Source of the DNA: Armatimonadota bacterium
GTDB taxonomy: Bacteria; Armatimonadota; Fimbriimonadia; Fimbriimonadales; Fimbriimonadaceae
Length of the DNA stretch: 64,000 nt
NCBI GenBank assembly: GCA_022563855.1
Contig: JADFMN010000004.1
Coordinates: forward strand, 186,001 to 250,000
Direction of reading: 5' to 3'
The position numbers and the translations under genes are program-made. Position 1 is the first letter of the stretch. Every line of letters starts with the position of its first letter. The notes under the pieces are model-generated. The model searched no databases. It had not been told where the DNA came from and saw only the letters and a list, made by a program, of their open reading frames with translations. Positions 9,185-17,468 of this stretch are shown piece by piece.

Positions 9185-9967
9185 ATGAGATGGGGCGTCG
9201 TCGTCGCTGCGGGAGGACTGGTGCCCGATCCGCTGGCTGGAGCGCTCGGCACCCCTCGCAAGGCGCTGGCCGTGATCAAAGGCAGGACGTCGCTTGCACG
9301 GACGCTGGATGCGATCCGAGACGCAGGCTACGACAACTGCGTGACGGTGAGCGGAGAGGACGTCCGTGACGAGGTCCACTTCGGAAAACTAGTGACCGAG
9401 GGCGACTCGCAGATCGAAAACGTGCGCATTGCCACCGAGGCGCTCGGTCCTGCCGACGCAGTCCTGTTCTTGCCCGCCGATGCACCGCTGCTCACGGCTG
9501 ATAGCCTAACTCAGTTCGTGGCGGCAGTCGAGGGCCGGCGCGACGAAGAGCAGGTGCGATGGTTCGCTGCCGGCCTGTGCGAGCACAAGCAGTTTAGCGC
9601 CAAGTACCCCGGCTTTCCGATTCATCCGATTCGCCTGCGGGACGGGGCGTTCGTGTCCGGCGCACTGTACGCTGCGTCTCCGGCGGGCTTTTTGCACGCG
9701 GTCAACGAGATCGACCGGTTCGCACGATCGCGCAAGAGCCAGTTGGCGATGCTCTGGAAGCTGGGCCCGTGGGCGGTCATCTGTTATCTGATGCATCGCA
9801 TATCGATCGCCGATGCCGAGCGCCGGGTGGGCGGCCTGATGGGCGGGCAGGCGATGATCATCACCGGCTGCGACCCGTGCATGGTCGCCGATATCGACGA
9901 CGTGGCGACTTACGATGAGATCCGAGTTATCGCAAACCTCACGGACTCCATAGCAGGCGAGGAGTAG
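9185..9967 (+). CDS. MobA-like nucleotidyltransferase domain protein
   Basis: 260 aa from the ATG of MRWGVVVAAGGL; the open frame upstream is non-coding. N-terminal VVAAGG and TPRKAL fit the nucleotide-binding loop and conserved Lys of NTP-transferase (MobA/GlmU-like) folds, and LPADAPLL fits the metal-binding Asp motif (D.PLL). The C-terminal half (RKSQLAMLWKLG onward) is less typical. It probably transfers a nucleotidyl group to a sugar phosphate or cofactor. Only 3 bp separate it from the rhamnosidase gene, so they form one operon, which hints at sugar metabolism. Confidence 0.75.
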   Translation: MRWGVVVAAGGLVPDPLAGALGTPRKALAVIKGRTSLARTLDAIRDAGYDNCVTVSGEDVRDEVHFGKLVTEGDSQIENVRIATEALGPADAVLFLPADAPLLTADSLTQFVAAVEGRRDEEQVRWFAAGLCEHKQFSAKYPGFPIHPIRLRDGAFVSGALYAASPAGFLHAVNEIDRFARSRKSQLAMLWKLGPWAVICYLMHRISIADAERRVGGLMGGQAMIITGCDPCMVADIDDVATYDEIRVIANLTDSIAGEE

Positions 9968-9970
9968 CCG

Positions 9971-12124
9971 ATGTCTGGGCTGCAGGGCGCTTGGGGCGCA
10001 AAGTGGATCGGATACACGCAACATCCGGCGGGCGACGCTGGCGTCTTCGTCTTTCGGCGCACACTGCTCTGCCGTGCCGCGGTGCCGAGACTGCCGATTC
10101 GCGTCAGCGCCGACCAGCGGTACAAGCTGTACGTCAACGGTCGGTTCGTCGGCGAAGGCCCGCAGCGCGGGGACCTCCAACACTGGCACTACGAAAGCTA
10201 CGATCTGGCCCCGTTTCTGCGAGACGGGGGGAACACGATCGTCGCGCTGGTGTGGAACTTTGGGCGGTACGCACCCATGGCACAGCATTCGGCGCGACTG
10301 GGCTTCGTGCTGAGCGGTGGCGACGTTTCGACTCCAGAGGATTGGCAGGTCGTCAAGGTCCCTGGCTGGGGTTTTGACATGCTACACAGCCTAGTCGGGC
10401 CGTTCTACATCGACGTCGGCCCCGGCGAGATCATCGACGCAAGGGACATACCGGCCGAGCTTGCGTCCGGCGAGGAGTGCGGGCTGGACTGGAAGGAGCC
10501 GAACGAGATATGCGAAGCCGTCGAACGAGGCGGCGGAGGCGGTGGCACGCCTTGGATGCTCGTGCCGCGGAGTATTCCGGCTATGCGCCGCGAACCGTTT
10601 GGTGGCACGATCTCCGTCTGCGACATCGCCTCGGGCGAGCGTGCCGCGTTTCAGTCGGAGAAGATTCGCCCAGGTGAGCCGCTGCTCTTGGATTTTGGCG
10701 AGTTGCTGAACGCCTATCCTAGTTTCAAGTTCAGCGGGGTCACCGGTACGCAAGTCTCGGTCACCTATACGGAGGCGCTTGTTGGGCAAGACGGCGCGAA
10801 GGGCAACAGGAGCGAGTTCGTTGGCAAGACCGTCTCCGGGTACCAGGACAAGTTTGTTTTCGACGGTGACGTTCGAGCCTTTGCTCCGCTGTGGTGGAGG
10901 ACGTTTCGGTACGTACAGATCGAATCAGACGGGCAGGCCGAGCTACTGGGCGTGACGGCGAATGAGACGGGGTATCCGCTGTCCGTTGCTGGCAGTTTCG
11001 AGTCCGATCATCCGAGCACGAAAGACATCTGGGAGGTCGCGGTTCGCACGGTTGAGCGATGCGCTGGCGAGACGTATTTCGACTGCCCGTACTATGAGCA
11101 GCTTCAGTACGCGGGGGACGCGAGGATCCAGGCGCTGATCGGCTACTACCTCTCCAAGGATCGCGCTCTCCAGCGAAACGCCGTCGAACAGATCTCATGG
11201 TCGCAGATGCCCGACGGCCTCATGCAGAGCCGGTACCCGAGTCGGCAGCCACAGGTAATCCCGCCGTTCAGCCTCTGGTGGATCATGATGCTGTACGACC
11301 AGTGGCTGTACGACCGAGTTCGGATTCCGTCGCGAATGATCGAGCAGGCGCACGAAGTGCTCGGAGCGTGGGACCGACTGATCGAGGGGAATCAAGACGA
11401 AGCGTTTTGGACGTTCGCGGACTGGGTTCCGGAGTGGAAATGGGGCGAGCCACCGGGACGCGCGCGCTCATCGGTGCATCTGTTTACCAAATGGATGGCC
11501 GAGGCGGCGCTCGCGCGGATCGAAGGCGCGGAGCATCGGCTTCGTGCTATCCGTCACTCATTGCAAACTGCCGACCGCTCGGAGGCTGGGCTGGCGTTCC
11601 ACCCGCAAGACCCGGCCCGCCAGCCGAGCGAACACGCGGCAGCAGTGTTCCGCATCGCGCAATCGATCGCCGGGATGACTCCCGACCCGTGGCCGGCGAA
11701 AGCCCTTGAGGGTGGCGCTCACAGCACGTACTACTTCAGCTACTACAACCACATCGCCCAGCGACCGGCGGACTACGTCGCCGAGCTGGGGCCCTGGGAG
11801 GAGATGGTCAAGAACGGATTGAGTACGTTTGCTGAAGGCCCGGAGCCAGCCCGCTCTGACTGCCACGCCTGGTCGGCACACCCGATCCTCGGGTTTTTCC
11901 AGATCGTCGCCGGGGTGACGAGCATCGAAGAGGGCTGGAGAAAGGCGCGGATCGCACCCCGTTCCGGCCGCCTCAGGGCCTTTCGAGCATCGATACCGCA
12001 CCCCGACGGCGAACTCGTTGTGAGCCTCTCTGACGGCCGGCTCGAAGTCTGCTGTCCCGTGCCTGCGACCGTTGTTTGGGCTGATGAAGAGCGCGAAATT
12101 GAACCTGGCAAGTACAGTTTCTAA
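9971..12124 (+). CDS. GH78-like alpha-L-rhamnosidase, cytosolic
   Basis: 717 aa, no signal peptide. An N-terminal lectin-like jelly roll (YKLYVNGRFVGEGPQRGD) and a second beta domain are followed by an (alpha/alpha)6 barrel. DCPYYEQLQYAGDAR (from D371) is the family's catalytic-acid region; WVPEWKWG and ARSDCHAWSAHP near the C-terminus are also conserved. GH78 enzymes remove terminal L-rhamnose by inversion. Lack of a signal peptide suggests it acts on imported oligosaccharides or glycosides. It is second in an operon with the nucleotidyltransferase-like gene. Confidence 0.85.
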   Translation: MSGLQGAWGAKWIGYTQHPAGDAGVFVFRRTLLCRAAVPRLPIRVSADQRYKLYVNGRFVGEGPQRGDLQHWHYESYDLAPFLRDGGNTIVALVWNFGRYAPMAQHSARLGFVLSGGDVSTPEDWQVVKVPGWGFDMLHSLVGPFYIDVGPGEIIDARDIPAELASGEECGLDWKEPNEICEAVERGGGGGGTPWMLVPRSIPAMRREPFGGTISVCDIASGERAAFQSEKIRPGEPLLLDFGELLNAYPSFKFSGVTGTQVSVTYTEALVGQDGAKGNRSEFVGKTVSGYQDKFVFDGDVRAFAPLWWRTFRYVQIESDGQAELLGVTANETGYPLSVAGSFESDHPSTKDIWEVAVRTVERCAGETYFDCPYYEQLQYAGDARIQALIGYYLSKDRALQRNAVEQISWSQMPDGLMQSRYPSRQPQVIPPFSLWWIMMLYDQWLYDRVRIPSRMIEQAHEVLGAWDRLIEGNQDEAFWTFADWVPEWKWGEPPGRARSSVHLFTKWMAEAALARIEGAEHRLRAIRHSLQTADRSEAGLAFHPQDPARQPSEHAAAVFRIAQSIAGMTPDPWPAKALEGGAHSTYYFSYYNHIAQRPADYVAELGPWEEMVKNGLSTFAEGPEPARSDCHAWSAHPILGFFQIVAGVTSIEEGWRKARIAPRSGRLRAFRASIPHPDGELVVSLSDGRLEVCCPVPATVVWADEEREIEPGKYSF

Positions 12125-12189
12125 GAAAACTGGCAACCAAACGTGTGAAACCTGGCGTCTAGGGCGGAACGAACGGGACAGGGTGGCAA

Positions 12190-12209
12190 GCGCCCAGCAC
12201 AAAGGGCGC
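12190..12209 (+). other. Hairpin between rhamnosidase and small exported protein
   Basis: GCGCCC and GGGCGC flank an 8-nt loop, 65 bp after the rhamnosidase stop and 16 bp before the AGGAGG ribosome site of the next gene. It may be a leader hairpin or a weak terminator. Confidence 0.35.
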
Positions 12210-12239
12210 CAGTATCCAACTCACAGGAGGTACTGACCC

Positions 12240-12566
12240 ATGAAGAAACTCGCCCTAATCTCCCTTGCAATCTCAATCGCCGCCATCGCTTTCGCCGACT
12301 TCCCACGTGAGCACGTCATCGGAAAGTGGCTCTTGAACGGCACTAACAAGAGCACGACTTGGACCTTCAAGAAGGACGACACGTTCGCCTTCAAGGGGCC
12401 TGCCACTTCGTCGAAAGGCAAGTGGTCAACGGACGGCTCGTACGTGAAAGTCGTCTGGACAGAGATCGACGGAAAGGCCGTCAAGGAGGGGACCGTCAAA
12501 ACGAAGTACAAGCTCAACGACGACGGGTCGCTCCAGATTGATAGATTCGTCTATCGCAAGAAGTAG
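12240..12566 (+). CDS. Small exported lipocalin-like protein
   Basis: 108 aa with a signal peptide (MKKLALISLAISIAAIAFA). The mature part (GKWLLNG..., TWTFKKDDTFAFKG, KGKWSTDGSYVKVVW) has the repeating W-strand pattern seen in small lipocalin-like or 'DUF' beta-barrel proteins that start with a G-x-W motif. A perfect AGGAGG lies 9 nt upstream of the ATG, one of the strongest ribosome sites in the window, suggesting high expression. Ligand and role are unknown. Confidence 0.65.
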   Translation: MKKLALISLAISIAAIAFADFPREHVIGKWLLNGTNKSTTWTFKKDDTFAFKGPATSSKGKWSTDGSYVKVVWTEIDGKAVKEGTVKTKYKLNDDGSLQIDRFVYRKK

Positions 12567-12594
12567 CCTTGCTAGTGTGGTCGTGTCTTAAGTT

Positions 12595-13314
12595 TCACGG
12601 CCGCACTTTCGTTCGTTCGCCGAAGCCGGCCGGGTAGTAGCGGTACGTCAGGATCGCGTCCCTGTCGGACTTCTTGCGGTCGAGCTTTAGATACGCGCCG
12701 TTCGCGCCGACCTCCCAGCCCCAGTCCGGCTTGGCCTCGATCGGAACGAAGACGATCTCGCCGTCGTACTTGACGCTCATCCGGAACTGCTCAAGAGCCT
12801 GGCGCTGGTCAATATCCATCACCCGGTATCCAATGAGCCGTTCCTCTCGGTCGATCCCGCTCTTGCCGACGGGGAGGCTGAACTTCAGCCTGAGCGAATG
12901 CGTTGCGAGCCGTTTGACAGTCACGCGGTAAGTGAACTCATACAGCCCGATCTGCCCCTTTTCCGGGAGGGCGTACCGGGTCTTCAGATCGACCGGCAGC
13001 ACCTCATCGTCGCTCCACAGCGCGATTACCGGGATGTTCTGTCCGAAGCCACTCCTGTACGCTTCGAAAGCGACGACCAGATCGACCTCGCCTTCGACCT
13101 TCGCGGTGTTTTTGAACAAGCTCAGAGACTCGAACGACGAGAAGTCCTTGCCTAGCTTGACGGTCATGGAGTGCAGCGTCATGTGGGTGCGGACCTTCTC
13201 GCCGTCTTCGTTGGCGACTGCGGTAAGGCGCGGCATGAGCGGATAGACCAGCTCGGCGTCTGCGGGGACGTTCTTCGGTGTTTGGGCGAGTACCAGTGCG
13301 AATGCTGCGATCAT
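12595..13314 (-). CDS. Exported protein of unknown function
   Basis: 239 aa with a short hydrophobic N-terminus (MIAAFALVLAQT) that is a likely signal peptide. The rest is a beta-rich globular domain with no recognised motif (for example FRMSVKYDGEIVFVPIEAKPDWGW in pattern, given here only as description). It starts 33 bp after ribH on the same strand, so it is probably co-transcribed, although no functional tie to riboflavin synthesis is evident. Confidence 0.55.
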   Translation of the reverse strand: MIAAFALVLAQTPKNVPADAELVYPLMPRLTAVANEDGEKVRTHMTLHSMTVKLGKDFSSFESLSLFKNTAKVEGEVDLVVAFEAYRSGFGQNIPVIALWSDDEVLPVDLKTRYALPEKGQIGLYEFTYRVTVKRLATHSLRLKFSLPVGKSGIDREERLIGYRVMDIDQRQALEQFRMSVKYDGEIVFVPIEAKPDWGWEVGANGAYLKLDRKKSDRDAILTYRYYPAGFGERTKVRP

Positions 13315-13347
13315 TTGATTGTCCCAGAGCTTTAACGGATACCGAGT

Positions 13348-13812
13348 CTACTTGCTTCGGAGCGCGTCGAGCACGCTGAGCATTTCGACTGCGGCGAGCG
13401 CTGCCTCGCGGCCCTTGTTGCCGAGCTTCATGCCGGCTCGCTCGATAGCCTGTTCCTGCGATTCCGGCGTCAGGATGCCCCACGAGATTGGCGTCTTGGT
13501 CTCGACCTGTAGCTTCATCAGTGCGGAGCTGACGTCTTCGGCGAGCATTTCGGCGTGCGCGGTCGCCCCTTGCAGGATCGTCCCGAGGGCGATCACGGCG
13601 TCGACTTGGTCGTTTTCGATCAGCGCTTGGACGGTGACCGGTATCTCCCACGTGCCGGGGATCTTTACGACCATCACCTCCGGGTCGCCGTGGGTCTTCA
13701 GCTCGTCCAGCGCCCCGTCGAGCAGCATCTGGTTGACGTACTCGTTCCAGCGGCAGACGACGATGCCCACCCGCTTTCCCGACGCATCCCTGTTGCCGCC
13801 GATGGTCTTCAT
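13348..13812 (-). CDS. ribH: 6,7-dimethyl-8-ribityllumazine synthase
   Basis: 154 aa, the normal length. Family features are RWNEYVNQMLLDGALDEL, the substrate loop IPGTWEIPV, the ALGTILQGATAHAE segment (counterpart of the GxVIRGxTxHFxYV motif) and PISWGILT. It condenses 5-amino-6-ribitylaminouracil with 3,4-dihydroxy-2-butanone 4-phosphate in riboflavin synthesis and usually forms a 60-mer or pentamer. No other rib genes are in the window. A CATAAT hexamer 8 nt upstream of the ATG suggests a leaderless transcript. Confidence 0.93.
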   Translation of the reverse strand: MKTIGGNRDASGKRVGIVVCRWNEYVNQMLLDGALDELKTHGDPEVMVVKIPGTWEIPVTVQALIENDQVDAVIALGTILQGATAHAEMLAEDVSSALMKLQVETKTPISWGILTPESQEQAIERAGMKLGNKGREAALAAVEMLSVLDALRSK

Positions 13813-13820
13813 CCGCTTCG

Positions 13821-13826
13821 ATTATG
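13821..13826 (-). promoter_or_regulatory. -10-like hexamer, leaderless ribH
   Basis: CATAAT on the minus strand, 8 nt before the ribH ATG. There is no Shine-Dalgarno sequence. It is part of the recurring leaderless pattern. Confidence 0.5.
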
Positions 13827-13849
13827 GCTCTTCTGTGGTTGCGAGAGGA

Positions 13850-13879
13850 TTCAGCGATCTGCGACCGTTCCTGTATACT
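13850..13879 (+). promoter_or_regulatory. Possible promoter of the gene at 13902
   Basis: TATACT at 13874-13879 preceded by TG, with a weak TTCAGC 18 nt further upstream. The predicted leader is about 17 nt. Confidence 0.4.
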
Positions 13880-13901
13880 GTGGGACTGAAGGTGGTTGCA
13901 T

Positions 13902-14846
13902 ATGCTTACAGCCTTACTCTTGCCTGTGGCACTCTCGCTGAGCGGCCCGTCCATTAGTGTTCTGCAAGATCAGCAGGCTAACGGAGTTCACCTGGCTGTC
14001 TACGACCTGATGACTGGCGAGTTAATCAGTGAGTCTGTCGAATTGCCGATCAAGGAGCCAGGTGCGGTGCGCACTCTAACGGTCTCTCCGGACGGACATA
14101 CAGCAGTAGTAACCCAGTCGACATCTGCCTTCGATCCGCCGATCCGCCTCGTTGCGTTCGACGTGAAAGAAGGTCGTCACATAATGACCGATCTGGTAGA
14201 CGTTATCGTTGGATTCACGGATTTCGTGTGGTCAAGTAATACATCCGTTCGTTGGATGCGGCACGACTTGTACCCGGATGCTGATGAGATTAGAGCAATA
14301 TATCACTCGGTTTTCAAGGATAAGAATGGCCAATGGGCTTCTAGCGGCCGAATCTTGAATACTGCAGAAAGGCAGACGCAAGAGCGTCGTGCACTGTTAG
14401 TCGCTACAGCAGCGAGGATGGCGTGGGATATGGACTGGCAGTACCACGTCGGCGAATCATCAGGAATCACCCCGTTCAGCCCGGAAATCTATGGCATGGA
14501 CGGATTGCACAGAGGGACGGGTGCTATGGCCGATGCGGGCCAGACTTTCGCCTGCTTCGACAGCAACATGGCGATCGAGCCAAAGAAAGCGAGCGTCAAC
14601 ACGTATTGGTCGGGTCGAGAGAAGAAGATCACACTCGAAATCGGCGACATGATTGCGGTTCACATGGAGCTTCAATCACCGTTCATCGTCATCACTCTCG
14701 CTGATCGCGACGACTATGTCGTCACCCGCTACGAAATGGGCTACCGTTATGTAACCGACATGCGCGCCACGAAGGTGCAGGTCTACTCGCTTGAGACAGG
14801 TGAGAAGGTTTTCGAGTTAGCGGGATCCGCTGCATTTATCAAGTGA
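13902..14846 (+). CDS. Exported beta-propeller-like protein, unknown
   Basis: 314 aa from ATG (a TTG two codons upstream is also possible). A signal peptide (MLTALLLPVALSLSG) is followed by repeating beta hairpins such as HLAVYDLMTGELI, LTVSPDGHTAVVT and VQVYSLETGEKVFEL, which resemble PD40/WD-like propeller blades but are too few for a full propeller. The gene cut off at the right edge (63648) has a similar pattern, so the two may be distant paralogues. AT content is higher than in the neighbours. No enzyme motif was seen. Confidence 0.55.
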   Translation: MLTALLLPVALSLSGPSISVLQDQQANGVHLAVYDLMTGELISESVELPIKEPGAVRTLTVSPDGHTAVVTQSTSAFDPPIRLVAFDVKEGRHIMTDLVDVIVGFTDFVWSSNTSVRWMRHDLYPDADEIRAIYHSVFKDKNGQWASSGRILNTAERQTQERRALLVATAARMAWDMDWQYHVGESSGITPFSPEIYGMDGLHRGTGAMADAGQTFACFDSNMAIEPKKASVNTYWSGREKKITLEIGDMIAVHMELQSPFIVITLADRDDYVVTRYEMGYRYVTDMRATKVQVYSLETGEKVFELAGSAAFIK

Positions 14847-14867
14847 TTCGAAGTCAGTTCATCCCGC

Positions 14868-14962
14868 TGTAGCCGCATCCTTTAGGTTGCGTCCGGGGGC
14901 GTTCGGCACGGTCCACATGTGAAAGCGCCAGGCGAGCGCGCAAGCTGAAGCATGCGGCTACA
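14868..14962. repeat. 95-bp element with 24-bp imperfect terminal inverted repeats
   Basis: TGTAGCCGCAT at the left end and its exact complement at the right end extend inward to 24 bp with 3 mismatches. The centre (about 47 bp) is GC-rich. The size and architecture resemble a MITE or a long REP element. It sits in the 200-bp gap between convergent genes; GACCCT/TTGACCC short repeats follow at 14995-15020. Confidence 0.6.
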
Positions 14963-15048
14963 ATTCCTTTCTGCCCGGTCGGACTGGTCCGGGTTTGACC
15001 CTCGACCCTTGACCCTCAAACCTTTCGCCACTCGGGACTCAAACCGGA

Positions 15049-15711
15049 TCACCGCTTGATCGCCAGCAACAACCCGTCGCGGATCGGGAGGAGCGTGGTG
15101 TCCCATTTCGGGCTCTGCGTCAGCATCTGCGTGAACTTGAGGATTGCGGCGGTCTCGGGGTCGTCGTCTCCGGTGAGCACTCGCCCGCCCCAAATCGCGT
15201 TGTCGGTGATGAATCCGCCCCCAGTCCGCAGCCGCTGCTCGACGACCTCCACAGTGTCCGGGTACCCCACCTTGTCGATGTCGTTGAAGACCAGGTCGAA
15301 CTGCGTGTCGTAACCCTTGAACGCGGCTACCGCCTCCCCGACCGTATAGTTGATCATCGTCTGGGCGTTCTGGCCGGAGTCCGTCGCCGGGAACCCCATC
15401 GCAGCCAGATGCTTGCGGGCCATCGCGGACAGTTCCTCGTCCCAGACGACGTGGTGCACTACGCCGCCGCCGTTCTCGTTGACAGCCCGAGCGAACCACG
15501 CCGTCGAATACCCGAACCCCGAACCAAGTTCGAAGACTGCTGTGGCGCCGAGCATCTTGGCGACCATGTAGCAGAACTGGCCCGAGGCCGGACCGACGAT
15601 CGGGAAGTCGTTCTCAGCCGCGTACGCCTCCATCTTCTGAAGCTCGGGATGCCGTTCGGGCACGAGGCCGTCCAGGTACGGCTTCAGGTCGGCGTACGGG
15701 AACTCAGGCAT
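15049..15711 (-). CDS. SAM-dependent O-methyltransferase (family 3 type)
   Basis: 220 aa from the ATG of MPEFPYADLKPYLD; the longer frame upstream overlaps the divergent gene. SAM motif VFELGSGFGYSTAWFA, then FDLVFNDIDKVGYPD and GGGFITDNAIWGG match class-I O-methyltransferases related to caffeoyl-CoA/catechol O-methyltransferases, which use a divalent metal bound by Asp/Asn in these two segments. The substrate is unknown. It is divergent from the GlcF-like gene, with starts 40 bp apart. Confidence 0.85.
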   Translation of the reverse strand: MPEFPYADLKPYLDGLVPERHPELQKMEAYAAENDFPIVGPASGQFCYMVAKMLGATAVFELGSGFGYSTAWFARAVNENGGGVVHHVVWDEELSAMARKHLAAMGFPATDSGQNAQTMINYTVGEAVAAFKGYDTQFDLVFNDIDKVGYPDTVEVVEQRLRTGGGFITDNAIWGGRVLTGDDDPETAAILKFTQMLTQSPKWDTTLLPIRDGLLLAIKR

Positions 15712-15735
15712 GGGCCGGAGAATACCGGACACAGA

Positions 15736-15741
15736 TACAAT
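15736..15741 (+). promoter_or_regulatory. -10-like hexamer, leaderless glcF-like gene
   Basis: TACAAT lies 10 nt before the ATG at 15752 (the alternative ATG at 15740 overlaps it). No Shine-Dalgarno sequence. Confidence 0.5.
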
Positions 15742-15751
15742 GGGCTGGCGC

Positions 15752-16951
15752 ATGAAGTCCCTCTCCGACCTGACCAGCCAGTGCATCCGATGCGGGTTCT
15801 GCCTTGAGGCGTGCCCGACGTTCGTGATCACCGGGCGCGAGACGGAGTCGCCGCGTGGACGGATCTACCTCGCCCGCAGCGCCGACGAGGGTTTGATCGC
15901 ATGGAGCGACGTCAAGCAGGCGATCGACACGTGCCTCGGCTGCCGGGCGTGCGAGCCAGCTTGCCCGAGCGGCGTGAAGTACGGCCAGATTCTCGAACTC
16001 GCGAGGGAGAAGATCGACCAAGGGCCAGCGGTGAAGAAGCTGCTCGACGGCCTGAGCGACCCGAAGACGTTTCGCAGGCAGGTGGCGCTGGCGAAGCTGT
16101 GGCCTGGTAGTCGCCTGCCTGGTCTGCTGAGCCGCCAGTTGACGGACGAACCCCCGCAGGCTCGGCTTCCCAAAGTATCGACCAGGCAGCAGTGGCCCGA
16201 GCTTGAGGATGCGACGCTGCCGGACTTGACAGGCGAAGTGTATCTTCTCGAGGGTTGCGCGATGCGCGTGCTGTACCCGGGCGTGCACGACGCAACCCGT
16301 CGCCTCCTCAGGCGTGTTGGGCTCATGGTTAGGGAGACAGAAGCAGGTTGCTGCGGCGCGCTGCACGCTCACAGCGGGTTCATCGACGACGCCAAGGCAA
16401 GGGCCACCAAGCTGATCGAGGATATGCCGGACGACCTGCCTGTCATCGTCAACTCAGCCGGTTGCGGAAGCGCGATGAAGGAGTACGGCGAGCTGGTCGG
16501 TGACGCGGGATCAGCGTTCTCGGAGAGGGTCTTTGACCCTACCGAGTTCTTGGCGGAGCTCGGTCTGGCAAGCACCTTGGCAAAGTCGCGCGGCATACGG
16601 GCGAGAGTTACGTACCACGACGCGTGCCACCTCGCCCACGGGCAGCTTATCAAAGACGCGCCGCGCCAACTGATTCAAGCCGTTCCGCAGGTGGAGTTCG
16701 TTGAGCTGCACGAGAGCGATATGTGCTGCGGGAGCGCCGGGGTGTACAACCTCACCCAGCCGACGTACGCGCGCGCGCTGCTGGATCGCAAGTGGGAGAA
16801 CGTCGAGGCTTCGCGCGCTGACATCGTCGTTACCGGCAACCCAGGGTGCCACTCATGGATCGAGCAGGCGAGCGACGAGAACGGCGCCAGGGTCAAGGTG
16901 CTGCACACGCTGGAGTTGTTGGAGTCGTCGTTCTCGGGTCTCACGCAATGA
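15752..16951 (+). CDS. glcF: GlcF-like 4Fe-4S oxidoreductase subunit
   Basis: 399 aa. Two ferredoxin 4Fe-4S motifs lie near the N-terminus (CIRCGFCLEACP and CLGCRACEPACPSG), followed by two cysteine-rich CCG domains ending in CCGALHAHSG and CCGSAGVYN. This is the layout of the iron-sulfur subunit of glycolate oxidase (GlcF) and of related lactate and heterodisulfide-reductase-like proteins. It passes electrons from the FAD subunit (GlcD) to the quinone pool at the membrane. No glcD or glcE lies beside it, so partners must be elsewhere. I chose the ATG at 15752 because 15740 would sit in the -10 hexamer. Confidence 0.88.
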   Translation: MKSLSDLTSQCIRCGFCLEACPTFVITGRETESPRGRIYLARSADEGLIAWSDVKQAIDTCLGCRACEPACPSGVKYGQILELAREKIDQGPAVKKLLDGLSDPKTFRRQVALAKLWPGSRLPGLLSRQLTDEPPQARLPKVSTRQQWPELEDATLPDLTGEVYLLEGCAMRVLYPGVHDATRRLLRRVGLMVRETEAGCCGALHAHSGFIDDAKARATKLIEDMPDDLPVIVNSAGCGSAMKEYGELVGDAGSAFSERVFDPTEFLAELGLASTLAKSRGIRARVTYHDACHLAHGQLIKDAPRQLIQAVPQVEFVELHESDMCCGSAGVYNLTQPTYARALLDRKWENVEASRADIVVTGNPGCHSWIEQASDENGARVKVLHTLELLESSFSGLTQ

Positions 16952-17030
16952 ACAATGCACCGGGAGGGCAAGCGTCCCCGCGAGCCGCGGGTGCAGGACA
17001 GTCTCACTCTCGACTTCCCCGTCGACGGTC

Positions 17031-17277
17031 GTCCTCCTGGGCAACCTTAGCTGCTGGGTAATCCTTGCAAGCAGTCCCGAGCTGAACCCCCTCCCTAGCC
17101 CTCCCCTCAGGAGGAGAGGGGATTCCTTCCAACCATGGAGGGCCGTCCTCCTGGGCGACCAAAGCTGCTGGGTAATCCTTGCAAGCTGTCCTCGACCGAA
17201 CCCCCTCCCTAGCCCTCCCCCAGGGGAGAGGGGATTCCTGCCAACCATGGAGGGCCGTCCTACTGGGCGACGTTAGC
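17031..17277. repeat. Tandem 112-114-bp intergenic repeat (2 copies plus a partial third)
   Basis: Units begin at 17031, 17145 and 17257 with GTCCTCCTGGGC or a near match, followed by GCTGGGTAATCCTTGCAAG and a CCCTCCCTAGCCCTCCCC stretch facing GGAGAGGGGATTCC. The rest of the 16952-17468 gap holds no gene. Parts of the unit recur at 37.6, 43.1, 44.8 and 61.0 kb. Confidence 0.8.
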
Positions 17278-17395
17278 TCATGCACGCGACGTACGATTTG
17301 ACCAATAACTCGTGAACCGACGCACGGCCTGCCTAGCGGGACAGACCGTGGCACCCGAACTAGGGGCGGAAGAACAGTCGGTGTAAGCTAGTGCA

Positions 17396-17440
17396 GACGC
17401 AACAAATCCGCCCCGGATGCGTATTCAAGAATGTTGCGTC
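17396..17440 (+). promoter_or_regulatory. Nested inverted repeats upstream of folE2
   Basis: GACGCAACA (17396-17404) and its exact complement TGTTGCGTC (17432-17440) enclose a second small hairpin ATCCG-CCC-CGGAT. It lies 29-73 nt before the folE2 ATG, so it could be an operator or a structured mRNA leader. It does not match a riboswitch I know. Confidence 0.4.
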
Positions 17441-17468
17441 GATTCGGACCGAACCAGCGAAAAACGCG

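Noticed and set aside
8918-9379. 154-residue N-terminal extension of the M36-like protease frame
   Set aside because: The ATG at 8917 begins a clear signal peptide, and the extension overlaps the start of the divergent gene at 9185.
17031-17277. Tandem 112-114-bp units considered as a CRISPR or replication-origin iteron array
   Set aside because: The units are too long and lack unique spacers, DnaA-box arrays or nearby rep/cas genes. Their parts recur as dispersed elements elsewhere.
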